A stretch of DNA of 64,000 nucleotides, taken from contig JAKPDD010000021.1 in NCBI GenBank assembly GCA_029552945.1, forward strand, positions 1-64,000, written 5' to 3'. The DNA is from Spirochaetota bacterium (GTDB lineage: Bacteria > Spirochaetota > GWB1-36-13 > JAKPDD01). This document shows, one piece after another, positions 1 through 8,915 of this stretch; position 1 is the stretch's first letter; every line of letters begins with the position of its first letter. The notes beneath the pieces were generated by a model that did no database searches, was not told the DNA's origin, and worked only from the letters and a program-made list of their open reading frames with translations. The position numbers were made by a program, and so were the translations under genes.

Positions 1-252
1 CCAAAACCAGATAAAGTAAGAAAAGCACTCGCATGGCTTAAACAGAAAGACTTTAAATGGCCAGAAGAGCTTGAAAAAGAATCAAAAGATAAAGCAAAAG
101 AACTTGAGGACTTTATTAAAGACCTTAAAGAAACAATAAAAAGTGATACTATGAAAAATATAAAAGAAAACACATCAATAAAGGAGAAAGATGTAAAGAT
201 AAAGGATAAAGGAAAAGAGGAAGGAAAAAGGTTTGACGAGATTGAAAGATAA
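1..252 (+). CDS. C-terminal fragment of an unknown Lys/Glu-rich protein
   Basis: An open frame enters from the left edge and stops at TAA 250-252, giving 83 residues. The visible part is highly charged, mostly Lys, Glu and Asp, and looks helical or disordered, with one less charged patch (RKALAWLKQKDFKWPEEL) near the edge. No family is recognised from this tail. Its last 20 bases overlap the TTG start of the following glycosyltransferase gene and supply the purine-rich ribosome binding stretch, so the two were probably co-transcribed. Confidence 0.6.
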   Translation, partial: PKPDKVRKALAWLKQKDFKWPEELEKESKDKAKELEDFIKDLKETIKSDTMKNIKENTSIKEKDVKIKDKGKEEGKRFDEIER

Positions 253-1804
253 TATAAAGACTTCAGTAATAGAAAAAATAGCTTATAAAGTAACCAAAAA
301 CTACTTATATTTACTATTATTTTTATTACTAATAGGTCTAATCTTTTTATTAACCTTACCATACCCTAAGCATCCTGATATGTTTTTTTATATTGAGGGT
401 GCAAAAGTAATAAAGTCTGGTGGTTTAATATATAAAGATTTTGGAGACCTTAAACCCCCACTAATATTTTTTATATACTCCCTTACTCTTGCCATATTCA
501 ATGAATCAAACATATTTCTGGGGCTAAAACTTGTAGGCTTTCTGTTCGAAATTACTACAGCTTTTTTAATATTCCTACTCTCTCAGAGAATTTTTAAAAA
601 TAAGACTGTACCATTATCACTTTCAATAATAACTTTGATACTAATCAATACAGGAGTAACAACCTGGTATCCCAATATTTTTCTATTTTACATACCATTC
701 CTACTTTTATCATTAATTTTTTTAATTAAAGACAACTTTAATTTTTCCAACCTAAACCTTTTTATAAGCGGCCTATTTCTTGGTATATGTTTTATAACAA
801 GTACAAACCTGATTTTTTACTCTTTACTTTACCCTATACTATTATTCTATAGATACAAAAATATTAAAAAAATTATTTTAAAAACAGTAACACCATTTAT
901 TGGGTTTATAATACCAATCTTTATTGTTATAATCTACTATTACAGCAACAATGCACTTGATGATTTTATATGGTGGAACATAAAATGGCAGGGGAAATAT
1001 GGGAACTATTATACTTTATGGCTTAGAATATGGAAATTCTTTTATAGTTTTATAATTACCTGGTATTTTCTACCTGTATATTTACTTGGAATATATTCCA
1101 TTATAAAGATAATAAAAAATAAGGATATAAACTTAAACACTCTGTTTCTATTATCAATATTTTTTATATCCTTGGTTGTAAGATTTTCACTCTGTAAAGG
1201 GGTTGAAAGGTATATGCTCTTTATTCTTCCTGTTATGGTTATAATACTACCTTACGGATTTTACTGCCTAAAGCCATATACTAAGAAGATCTATTTATTA
1301 GTCTCAATCATTATTGTAGCCATAGGATTTACTATAAACCAGATTGAAGTCTTTAAAGAGAGTGAAAGTTGGGAGCTTAGTATAGAAAAAAATAGAGAGG
1401 TAATTGAATATATCAAGAAAAACTCTAAAAAAGATGATAAGATATTTGTGTTTAATAGAGGAGGATTTGAGTTTATATACTTTTATTCAGAAAGAAAAAA
1501 TGCAACATCGTTTATATTAGCTGGGCAACACCTTGACTTCCCATACTTATAGGAACAACTTAATTATAAAGATATAGAGATACCATTTGAGAAGTTTTTT
1601 CAAGAGTTTGAGAAAGATAGACCAATTTTAATAATAGACCCATATGGTGAATTATTGTCTGACAACAACAAAAAAAGAGAGGGCAAATTAAAAAATTATA
1701 TGGAAAGGTTAAAAAACACTATTCTAAAGAACTATCAAAAAGACTTCGATAATAATGGAATAATTATATATAAAAAAATTAAAAATTACATAAATTTAAA
1801 TTAG
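233..1804 (+). pseudogene. GT39-like membrane glycosyltransferase interrupted by an in-frame TAG
   Basis: The gene starts at TTG 233, preceded by GGAAAAAGG. It encodes a polytopic protein with about 10 hydrophobic segments and an acidic first-loop region (PKHPDMFFYIEGAK, then KPPLIFFIY), typical of GT39/ArnT-like enzymes that move sugars from polyprenyl-phosphate donors to periplasmic acceptors. The frame is cut by TAG at 1550-1552 after 439 residues, but the same frame stays open for 83 more codons to TAG 1802-1804. The continuation (..EKDRPILIIDPYGELL.., ..NNGIIIYKKIKN) matches the C-terminal pattern of the two paralogues at 3409-6569, which have PKYFIDTSPANFYS and NILIYKLKN. I therefore read it as one gene with a premature amber. 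A truncated protein retaining all membrane segments might still act. The tail overlaps the end of the convergent EptA-like gene. Confidence 0.75.
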
Positions 1805-3395
1805 TATCAATTATATTAGATCTTACACCTGCACAACCTAAAACAGTACTAAAAATATAATCATGTGAAATATTTTTATTTTCATCAAGTAATTGATCTT
1901 TATCAAGATCATAGTTAAACCTTTTCTGGTTTTTAAGTAAGTTAGAATAGTTATTTGATAAACTCTTTTTATACTTTTCTGAACACCATATTATAAACGG
2001 GACCCTCCTCTGTTCAGGTACATCAATATTAATATCCCAGTGAGAAAATAAACCATTTTCACCCAAGGACTCACCATGATCAGAGATATAAAAAACTATA
2101 GCATTTTCATCTTTTAAAGCATCAATAACTCTTGATATAAAATAATCAGTATATAAAATACTATTATCATACGAATTTATTACTTCTTCCTGTTTACATA
2201 AACTCTGGGTATTTTCGTTACAGACTGGTTTAAACTTTTTAAAACTCTCAGGATAATGTGAATCATATCTCCAATGACTTCCTATAGTGTGTAGTGTAAT
2301 GAAAACCTTTTCATTTTTTTTATCTCTTAATATATCTGTCATAGGTTCTATAAGATTCTCATCAATTATTTTTAACCTACCAAAGTCACCACTCTTATTT
2401 AAAAATAGTGTTAAATCCGCTTCACTTGCTATAATAGAAACAGGTGTCTCATTAACCCCTAAAAAACCCTGATTTGAAATCCATGCAGTGTAGAAACCTG
2501 ATTTTTTAAAAACATTTATTATTGAAATCTCTTTCAAAGACTTTTCAGAATCCTTAAAATCTGCTTTTGTCATAAGACATGGAACAGCAATCCTTGTTAT
2601 TGTTGCACATGATAAAACATTTTTAAAATAAATAACTCTTCTCTCTATAATATTAGGAGTTGTCTCTCTATTATATCCGTTAATTTGGAAGTTTTCTGCT
2701 CTTGCTGCCTCACCTATTATCAAAATAACTTTAAGTCTGTCATTATTACTATTAGTTACATTAAAATCAAATAATTTTTCCCTTTCCACCTTAAGCTTTT
2801 TTAAAGCAAAAGACTCTTTCACATAGCTAAGAGTAGATGAAAAGATACTGTATGGCATAGGTAAAAACCTAAAAAAATAATAGGTTGGTGAAACTATAAA
2901 ATAGATAATTGGAAATATCAATATAATTACAGGAATAAACCCCATAAGTTTTTTGCCGTTAATATTTTTCTTGTTATAGAGAAATAAAGTAATTAAAGAG
3001 AGAATTAAAATAAAAGTTACCCACAAAACTAAGTAAATACTTATAACCCCAGCAGCCTCATCATAATTTGTCTCAAATAGAAGAGCAACAGTAGTTGAAC
3101 TAATTAATATATTATAGTTAACTACAAAATAAACTATTATACTTGCTAAAAAAGAAAAAAGAAAAAAGAAAAAAGAAAAAATTATTTTATTTAAACTTAG
3201 AATAATGAATAAAAAATATACAAGAAAAAATGATAATAAAAAAGCCTTAAAGATTATAAAATAGTTATCACTGTAGTATATAATATACTGTGGCAGATTA
3301 AAAAGTGAAAATATAAGAGAAATCCATAAAATAAACAGATTACTTTTGCTTTTAAAACTAACTTTAAAATAATTTTTAATCCTTTTTAACATCAT
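1779..3395 (-). CDS. EptA-like phosphoethanolamine transferase (sulfatase fold)
   Basis: Inner-membrane enzyme predicted to transfer phosphoethanolamine from phosphatidylethanolamine to lipid A or another surface glycan. About five N-terminal membrane segments (roughly residues 20-175) precede a periplasmic alkaline-phosphatase-like domain. Diagnostic stretches are IIGEAARAENFQINGY (metal-binding Glu), SCATITRIAVPC (nucleophilic Thr, as SCGTATAVSVPC in EptA), HTIGSH and SDHGESLGENGLFSH (metal ligands). The frame can be extended to a TTG at 3404, but ATG 3395 (or 3392) looks more likely; neither has a strong Shine-Dalgarno. It lies 13 bases after a GT39-like gene on the same strand. The coding strand contains a perfect 7-base tandem repeat in the region for residues about 71-82, so slippage would switch the gene off. 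Family is secure; the acceptor is unknown. Confidence 0.88.
   Translation of the reverse strand: MMLKRIKNYFKVSFKSKSNLFILWISLIFSLFNLPQYIIYYSDNYFIIFKAFLLSFFLVYFLFIILSLNKIIFSFFFFLFSFLASIIVYFVVNYNILISSTTVALLFETNYDEAAGVISIYLVLWVTFILILSLITLFLYNKKNINGKKLMGFIPVIILIFPIIYFIVSPTYYFFRFLPMPYSIFSSTLSYVKESFALKKLKVEREKLFDFNVTNSNNDRLKVILIIGEAARAENFQINGYNRETTPNIIERRVIYFKNVLSCATITRIAVPCLMTKADFKDSEKSLKEISIINVFKKSGFYTAWISNQGFLGVNETPVSIIASEADLTLFLNKSGDFGRLKIIDENLIEPMTDILRDKKNEKVFITLHTIGSHWRYDSHYPESFKKFKPVCNENTQSLCKQEEVINSYDNSILYTDYFISRVIDALKDENAIVFYISDHGESLGENGLFSHWDINIDVPEQRRVPFIIWCSEKYKKSLSNNYSNLLKNQKRFNYDLDKDQLLDENKNISHDYIFSTVLGCAGVRSNIIDTNLNLCNF
3148..3181. repeat. Perfect heptanucleotide tandem repeat inside the EptA-like gene
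   Basis: On the plus strand this reads as four AAAAAAG units plus a final AAAAAA, 34 bases without a mismatch (CTTTTTT units on the coding strand). The unit is not a multiple of three, so gain or loss of one unit shifts the reading frame of the phosphoethanolamine transferase early in its membrane domain. At present the frame is open. Confidence 0.9.
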
Positions 3396-3408
3396 AAAAC
3401 CCAATTTC

Positions 3409-4977
3409 TTAATTTTTAAGCTTATAAATAAGGATATTTTCTATATTATTTTCTAAATAATAGTTAGAAATAACAAAATCATAAAGTTCTTTAAAATCCT
3501 CTAATTTAAATCTTGAGTATGAATAAAAGTTTGCTGGGCTTGTATCTATAAAATACTTTGGTTTACCATATTTTTTAATATCATCCCAGAACATATTCCA
3601 TACTTTATCTGAAATCTCTCTCTTTACTGTTTTATCGCTATCTTTTGTACCAAATATCCTACCACTCAAAAAGTCTGCTATAATAAACCTTGAAAGACAG
3701 TTTCTAGATGAGTAATAGTATATTGGAGTCGCAAAACCCCATGCAAATATTTTATCATTACTGTCAGTATTTAATTTTATATACTCCCCTACTTTCTTAT
3801 AAACAGTGTTGGCTATCTCATAACTATTATTTGTTATTTTGCCAAAAAAAGCAAGGTCTATTCTTGGTAAAGTAAAGCCTAAAGGAAATATAATAAAAAT
3901 TAAAGTAATAATTTTATAATTTAACTCTTTTAACATTAAACCAGAACCACTCAATAAAGACAGAAAAACAATTATTAATATAAAATAGTGACCATAAGCC
4001 CTCTTTCCAGGAATTACTGTTAAAAATGAAAGTATAAACATTATCAAAAGAAGAATAAAGTTTTTATCTAAAATTTTATTTTTCAAAATTTTAAAAAACT
4101 CAATCTTTATATACCTAAATGCAAAAAACCATACAGGAAGTGAGGATAAAACATACAATAAAACCCTAATTAAAAGCCTGGATAATGGTATTGTCTGACT
4201 ACTCTTTATATAATCATGATTGTAATATATTGTCCAATACAAAAAATCATCAAAAAACCTTTTTTTAATCATTATCAGTACAAGGATAAATAAAGCAAAT
4301 AAAAACCCGCTTGAAATAGATATTAATCTTTTTACAATTTTATAATCATTTTTTAAGTATGATTTTTCCTTAAAAAAGATAAAAAACTCGTATAAGAATA
4401 TGCCTAAAATAAAAAATAGTGCGTGATATCTTATAAAAAAAGCACCACATGTAAGTATTCCAATAACAAAAAGTTTAAGATTCTCATATTTAGAGTATTT
4501 ACTTTCAATAAATAGATAAAAACCAATTACAAATAATAGATTTATAATAGTCTCACCATTTGTTGATATATATTTGGGTTCATATATATGAGACAATAAT
4601 AAAAACGAGATAAGGGAAAAAATACCTGTATTTCTATCCTTTAGTCTTAAACCAATAAGATAAACAAAAAAACCTGTTATCATAACAATTATAGTTGTTA
4701 TTAAATGAACAAATAAAAGGTTTTCACCAAAAATATAATATATTGCATAAAAAAAGTAGTAGTTAAGTATTGGTTTATTATCAACAACATCAATATAGGG
4801 TTTTGCACCATGAAGTATTTTTGAAGCAAACTCACTGAAAACCGATTCATCAATATCAAATATATGTTGATAAAGTGTAGGTATTCTAAAAATAAAAATA
4901 AGAGACATTAAGAAAATAAGTCTCCTGTTTTCTATAACAAAATTTAAAACTCTTTTTATTTTCCCTTTTTCTTCCAT
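3409..4977 (-). CDS. GT39-like polytopic glycosyltransferase
   Basis: A 522-residue membrane protein with about 10-12 hydrophobic segments. It resembles the GT39/ArnT-like superfamily, which uses polyprenyl-phosphate sugars on the periplasmic face. The first periplasmic loop holds the acidic motif (FDIDESVFSEFASKILHG) followed by DVVDNKPILNYYFF. The C-terminal soluble part has YYYSSRNCLSRF and PKYFIDTSPANF. It overlaps the upstream GT39-like gene by 22 bases and is followed by the EptA-like gene, suggesting a surface-glycan modification operon. The donor sugar and acceptor (lipid A core, O-antigen or protein) cannot be read from the sequence. Confidence 0.8.
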   Translation of the reverse strand: MEEKGKIKRVLNFVIENRRLIFLMSLIFIFRIPTLYQHIFDIDESVFSEFASKILHGAKPYIDVVDNKPILNYYFFYAIYYIFGENLLFVHLITTIIVMITGFFVYLIGLRLKDRNTGIFSLISFLLLSHIYEPKYISTNGETIINLLFVIGFYLFIESKYSKYENLKLFVIGILTCGAFFIRYHALFFILGIFLYEFFIFFKEKSYLKNDYKIVKRLISISSGFLFALFILVLIMIKKRFFDDFLYWTIYYNHDYIKSSQTIPLSRLLIRVLLYVLSSLPVWFFAFRYIKIEFFKILKNKILDKNFILLLIMFILSFLTVIPGKRAYGHYFILIIVFLSLLSGSGLMLKELNYKIITLIFIIFPLGFTLPRIDLAFFGKITNNSYEIANTVYKKVGEYIKLNTDSNDKIFAWGFATPIYYYSSRNCLSRFIIADFLSGRIFGTKDSDKTVKREISDKVWNMFWDDIKKYGKPKYFIDTSPANFYSYSRFKLEDFKELYDFVISNYYLENNIENILIYKLKN

Positions 4978-6569
4978 ATTCTTACCTCACCAAAGTTACC
5001 AACAAAATCAAAGTTTTTCTCTATAAGACTCAAAAGAAGTGGGAATGAATATATTCCACCATACTTAGCAATATTACTCTTTGTTTTAACAGATGATATA
5101 TCAACAAAATAATCAGAGTTATCAATAACCTCTTTTGCAATGCCTATTTCATACTTTTCAGACTCTTTTATATTACCTTTAAGCCTTTGATTCAAAGCAA
5201 AATTAGCAGGAATCTCCTCACCAGAAAAAACTTTCTTTGCAGACCTTTTTCTTGAAAAAAATATAATCTCATCAGCATTTGGCCATGCATATATTTTCTC
5301 ATCATCCTTTACATTATTTTTAATATAATCAACAGCCTCTTTCATCATTTTATTACAGAGTAGATAATCATCATAATGACCTAAAAGAATCAATCTTAAG
5401 TAATACACAAATCTTGTTTCATTATAAAATAAATCATTATTGAACTTAACGATATAAGCATCCCTTAAGTTCCAAACAAAGACAAAGATTATAGGAATAA
5501 CAAAATAAATAAAAGACCTTTTTCTAAACTTAATGTTATTTTCAAAAAGATTCATAAAAGCCCTTGCCCCCAGTATAGAGAGTACAGGATACACATGCAT
5601 AAAATAATGGAAATATATTCTTGTTCCAGCAGTAAATATTAGAAAAAAGAGGATAATAGTTAAAGTTATAAGATAAATATCTTTTAAATTCTTGTTTTTA
5701 TTCTTAAAATAACTTACAATATAATACAATCCTAAAACCCATACTGCCCAGTGATAAACACTCATTAAAGAGACCCTATATATTAACTTAGGAAAAAACA
5801 GAAAATTAAAACCCCTTACAGTAGAATAAATCACTAAATTATCTATTGAATCCTTTATTCTACCTTTTATTATCAAGTTAGTGTAAGAATAATCAATTAC
5901 TAAAAATAGAAAAACTAAAACAGTTAAAGATATGGTTATTAAGTAATATTTTTTTCTAATTTTAAGATCAAGAAAATAAAAATAAGGGCTAATATACACA
6001 ATAAAAAACAGTATAGCAACAGATGCCCAAAAACCCTGGAACTTAACAGCAAAGGAACAGATTAAACTAAGTATTGTGGGAATAATCATCAATTTTTTTC
6101 TTTCAAAATAAAAAAGATAAAAGTAGTAGAAACTGGATGCATAAAAAAGATTATAGACAATCTCACCATTTATTGCCATAAACTCAGGATTAAAAGCAGA
6201 TATATATACACCATAAAAAAATCCTGCTAAAAGACCTATCCTTTGATTATAAATCCTTTTTCCTAAAAGAAAAATGAAAAAACTTGTTAAAAATACTATT
6301 ATAATGCCAACAAAATGAAAACTCCTTATATCTTTTCCAAAAACAAGAAGGCTAAAATTAAGTATCTTATGGTATAAAATACCCTTGTTATACACGTAGT
6401 CAAGTCCATTAAGTTCACGAAGAGAGGTCAAAAATGAGGATAAAACATCTCCACTATAATATTCAACAAAAAGTGTTGGTATCCTTAAAATAAATGTAGA
6501 TAAAAATATTATTAAAATAGACTTTTTCAAGTCTTTTAAAATAAAATCAAAAAAATTATAGAATTTCAT
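4956..6569 (-). CDS. GT39-like polytopic glycosyltransferase
   Basis: A 537-residue polytopic protein, first gene of the minus-strand glycan operon. The N-terminal membrane segment is followed by VEYYSGDVLSSFLTSLREL, whose Asp may stand for the usual acidic motif; it is less canonical than the DE of its neighbour. The C-terminal part contains YAWPNADEIIFFSRKRSAK, parallel to the YYYSSRNC region of the next gene, so the two are distant paralogues. The 97-base gap to fliO must hold divergent promoters. A lipid-linked sugar transfer role is inferred from topology and neighbours. Confidence 0.75.
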   Translation of the reverse strand: MKFYNFFDFILKDLKKSILIIFLSTFILRIPTLFVEYYSGDVLSSFLTSLRELNGLDYVYNKGILYHKILNFSLLVFGKDIRSFHFVGIIIVFLTSFFIFLLGKRIYNQRIGLLAGFFYGVYISAFNPEFMAINGEIVYNLFYASSFYYFYLFYFERKKLMIIPTILSLICSFAVKFQGFWASVAILFFIVYISPYFYFLDLKIRKKYYLITISLTVLVFLFLVIDYSYTNLIIKGRIKDSIDNLVIYSTVRGFNFLFFPKLIYRVSLMSVYHWAVWVLGLYYIVSYFKNKNKNLKDIYLITLTIILFFLIFTAGTRIYFHYFMHVYPVLSILGARAFMNLFENNIKFRKRSFIYFVIPIIFVFVWNLRDAYIVKFNNDLFYNETRFVYYLRLILLGHYDDYLLCNKMMKEAVDYIKNNVKDDEKIYAWPNADEIIFFSRKRSAKKVFSGEEIPANFALNQRLKGNIKESEKYEIGIAKEVIDNSDYFVDISSVKTKSNIAKYGGIYSFPLLLSLIEKNFDFVGNFGEVRIWKKKGK

Positions 6570-6666
6570 AATATTAAAACCTTTATTTTCAAATATTATT
6601 ATAACTTAAAAATTAGTTAAATTTAATCACATAAACTTAGAGAACTTGTTTTAAAAGGTAAAAAAT

Positions 6667-7266
6667 GTGAAAAAAATTATTATATTAATATTCTTTTTTA
6701 CTATCTTAACAAATAGATTAGCTTTGAAATCTTTTGCAACCGAAGAAACAAAAGATGAAATAAAAAAAGAGGAAACAACAACAAAAAGACCTGATTCAAT
6801 AGAAGAATATAATAAAAGAACAGAGGGTGGGACTCGAGAAGAGACAGGCTCATCAAGTTTTCTTCCTTCTATGATCATACTTATAATAATTTTAGGTGGT
6901 TTTTACTACATAATTAAAATAATAAGAAAAAAAAAGGTACCTGATATAAAAGAGGTCCCATACATGTCAAGTATAGGTACACTTAGTTTACCTAGTGGCG
7001 GTTATCTTGAAATAGTAGAGATAGGCAATAAAGTCCTTATTTTGGGGGTAAGCAACAATAGTGTCTCTCTTATAAAAGAGATAGATGATCCTGATCTTAT
7101 TTTAAAAATAAAGCAGAATCCTCCAACAATAAAAGTTCAAACATTTCTGGGAGTTTTAAGTAAAGTTTTTGAGAAAAAAGGACTACATTTAGACCTTCAA
7201 GAACCAAAAAGCAAGTTTGTTGATTACCTGAAAAAACAGAAAGAAAGGTTAAAAAAATTAAAATGA
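6667..7266 (+). CDS. fliO: Flagellar biosynthesis protein FliO
   Basis: FliO assists assembly of the FliP core of the flagellar type III export gate. The 199-residue protein has an N-terminal hydrophobic segment (residues about 3-20, probably a signal peptide), an acidic Glu/Lys/Thr-rich linker, a transmembrane helix at about 65-86 followed by RKKK, and a cytoplasmic domain with the FliO-like LSLPSGGYLEIVEIGNKVLILGVS. The start is GTG with AAAAGG about 10 bases upstream; the overlapping ATG two bases earlier is out of frame. It overlaps fliP by 4 bases (ATGA), which supports both calls. FliO is poorly conserved, so the assignment leans on this synteny. Confidence 0.87.
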   Translation: MKKIIILIFFFTILTNRLALKSFATEETKDEIKKEETTTKRPDSIEEYNKRTEGGTREETGSSSFLPSMIILIIILGGFYYIIKIIRKKKVPDIKEVPYMSSIGTLSLPSGGYLEIVEIGNKVLILGVSNNSVSLIKEIDDPDLILKIKQNPPTIKVQTFLGVLSKVFEKKGLHLDLQEPKSKFVDYLKKQKERLKKLK

Positions 7267-8063
7267 TAAAAAGAATAACAAATTTCTATTCAAGATATAA
7301 GCTTGTACTAATAAGCTTTTTTATTATAATAATACCATCTGTTGTAACACCTCAAATTCCAGCACCAAATATAAATATAGGGATAGGTCAGGCAACCAAC
7401 CCCTCTCAAATATCACTTTCACTTCAGGTCTTAATACTTATCACAATATTAAGCCTAGCACCTGCTATTGTTATAATGACAACATCATTTATACGACTTG
7501 CAATAGTATTTTCATTTGTAAGGACAGCACTTGGCACCCAGAATTTACCACCTAACCAGGTTTTGATGGCTCTTGCTGTATTTTTAACAATATTTATAAT
7601 GGCACCAACTATAGACAGAGTATATAAAGAGGCATGGCAACCATACTCCCAAGGGAAAGAGGGAACTTTTGAGGATTTGTATAATAAGGGTATAACGCCT
7701 GTAAGAGAGTTTATGTTCAAACAACTATCAGGTCCAAACTCAAGTAGAGGAATGGATACCCTCTTCTTTTTTATTAAACTTGCAGGTCTTAAAGAGAGAC
7801 CAAAAAATGAAAGTGATGTCCCAACACATATATTAATACCTGCATTTATGACACATGAACTTAGAAAGTCTTTCGAAATAGGGATAAAAATATTTATACC
7901 ATTCTTGATGATTGACCTTATTGTTGCCAGTATATTAATGGCTATGGGTATGATAATGCTCCCCCCTGTAATGATAGCACTCCCTTTTAAGCTTATACTA
8001 TTTGTCCTCGTTGATGGATGGAACCTTATAATAAAAGAGATGGTTGAAAGTTTTGTTAAATAA
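7263..8063 (+). CDS. fliP: Flagellar type III export gate protein FliP
   Basis: FliP forms the pentameric core of the FliPQR export gate at the base of the flagellum. The 266-residue protein has an N-terminal signal-like segment, then family signatures: TSFIRLAIVFSFVRTALGTQ, LPPNQVLMALAVFLTIFIMAP, a periplasmic segment, and the C-terminal helices with PAFMTHELRKSFEIGIKIF and MGMIMLPPVMIALPFKL. Length is typical. It is translationally coupled to fliO. Unusually, fliQ, fliR, flhB and flhA do not follow; an unrelated small gene does. They must lie elsewhere if the apparatus works, which the fliM/fliY/fliL genes in this window suggest. Confidence 0.97.
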   Translation: MIKRITNFYSRYKLVLISFFIIIIPSVVTPQIPAPNINIGIGQATNPSQISLSLQVLILITILSLAPAIVIMTTSFIRLAIVFSFVRTALGTQNLPPNQVLMALAVFLTIFIMAPTIDRVYKEAWQPYSQGKEGTFEDLYNKGITPVREFMFKQLSGPNSSRGMDTLFFFIKLAGLKERPKNESDVPTHILIPAFMTHELRKSFEIGIKIFIPFLMIDLIVASILMAMGMIMLPPVMIALPFKLILFVLVDGWNLIIKEMVESFVK

Positions 8064-8519
8064 ATGAAAATAAAAGACTTTTTCTACTTTTTTCAGAAAT
8101 TGCCATATTCTTATTCTACAGAAAAAGAAGAAAATAAAGATAATACAATACTTATACTTGAAAATCAGATAAGTATATTCTCAATTAGAGAACCGAGAAA
8201 CACAATAATAGAGATAAAAAATAAAAAAGAAAACCTGCTTGTTTTAAAAATAATAAACAGAAATTCAATAGACAGATTTGGTCTTAGGTTCGAAAAAACT
8301 GGTAAAAATATCTATATAGTAGTTATACCATACTTTATATCAGAAAATTATAAAGTTAAATTAATAAATAATGAAAAAGATACTATATTATTTGGAATAT
8401 ATAAAATATTCAAAAATTTTGAATTAAGTACAGTAATAAAACCCCCTACAGTTAGTATAATTTTCGAAAATAAAACTGAACATGTAGATATTTGTTTTAG
8501 AATAATATCTTTTGATTAA
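8064..8519 (+). CDS. Unknown 151-residue protein following fliP
   Basis: The ATG begins on the base after the fliP stop, so it is almost certainly translated from the same message. The protein has no clear signal peptide or membrane helix. It is rich in Ile, Lys and Asn, and its alternating hydrophobic pattern (TIIEIKNKKENLLVLKII, NIYIVVIPYFI) suggests beta strands. It occupies the place where fliQ usually stands but is not FliQ, which is about 90 residues with two membrane helices. I recognise no family. A flagellar role is only a guess from position. Confidence 0.7.
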   Translation: MKIKDFFYFFQKLPYSYSTEKEENKDNTILILENQISIFSIREPRNTIIEIKNKKENLLVLKIINRNSIDRFGLRFEKTGKNIYIVVIPYFISENYKVKLINNEKDTILFGIYKIFKNFELSTVIKPPTVSIIFENKTEHVDICFRIISFD

Positions 8520-8549
8520 AAAAGCAAAAGGAATATTCCCTTTGCTTAA
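8514..8549 (-). terminator. Intrinsic terminator, minus-strand lipoprotein gene
   Basis: A 26-base near-perfect inverted repeat at 8522-8547 (AAGCAAA..GGAA / TTCC..TTTGCTT) is followed on the minus strand by TTTTTT. It therefore ends the lipoprotein gene; the hairpin could also end the fliO-fliP transcript arriving from the other side. Confidence 0.75.
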
Positions 8550-8576
8550 AACAAGACTTAATTTAAAAGTCTATCA

Positions 8577-8915
8577 TTATTCATATACATTAACTTCAAC
8601 TGTCTTTGGTCCTATTGTTAAAAAACTAGTAAAGATAGATATCAAAATATCTGTAAAAGACGTATAATCTGATACACTTGCTTTTTTAACTCCAACTAAC
8701 ATATCTTGAGTATCATTAGAAGATAATGGAACCAACCCAAAAAGAATATACCATACTTTTTTACTTTTAACCTCTTTAGCTAAAGCTTGGCTATCCTGTG
8801 CTACAATTTGAACCTCCTGATTGGTTGGTGCCTTAACAACAACTTTATAACAGGATGTAAAATTAATTAATACAAATAATAGTAAAAGAAAACTTGCAAC
8901 ACAATTTTTTTTAAT
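8577..8915 (-). CDS. Small lipoprotein with apparent AUU start codon
   Basis: A 112-residue protein easily missed because it has no ATG, GTG or TTG start. The frame opens after TAA, passes GGGAGG and, six bases later, reaches ATT followed by KKNCVASFLLLLFVLINFTSC, a textbook lipoprotein signal ending in the lipobox FTSC at residue 21. The mature part continues YKVVVKAPTNQEV and then KKVWYILFGLVPLSSNDTQD, which recalls the Bor/TRL-like small lipoproteins (W.L.GL.PL), and ends VEVNVYE before TAA. The frame is unbroken for 339 bases and is bounded by an intrinsic terminator. ATT is the only plausible initiation codon; a point mutation or base-call error of ATG is the alternative. Function unknown. 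Confidence 0.72.
   Translation of the reverse strand: MKKNCVASFLLLLFVLINFTSCYKVVVKAPTNQEVQIVAQDSQALAKEVKSKKVWYILFGLVPLSSNDTQDMLVGVKKASVSDYTSFTDILISIFTSFLTIGPKTVEVNVYE

Noticed and set aside
1550-1552. TAG reassigned to an amino acid
   Set aside because: Intact genes such as hslV, queG, enolase and the 41070 lipoprotein end in TAG at the expected family length, so the codon is a normal stop.
3409-6569. Oligosaccharyltransferase or O-antigen polymerase identity for the two membrane glycosyltransferases
   Set aside because: There is no WWDYG motif and no Wzy-like large loop; the acidic first-loop motif and C-terminal layout fit GT39-like enzymes better.
8064-8519. fliQ
   Set aside because: FliQ is about 90 residues with two membrane helices; this protein is 151 residues and has no clear membrane helix.
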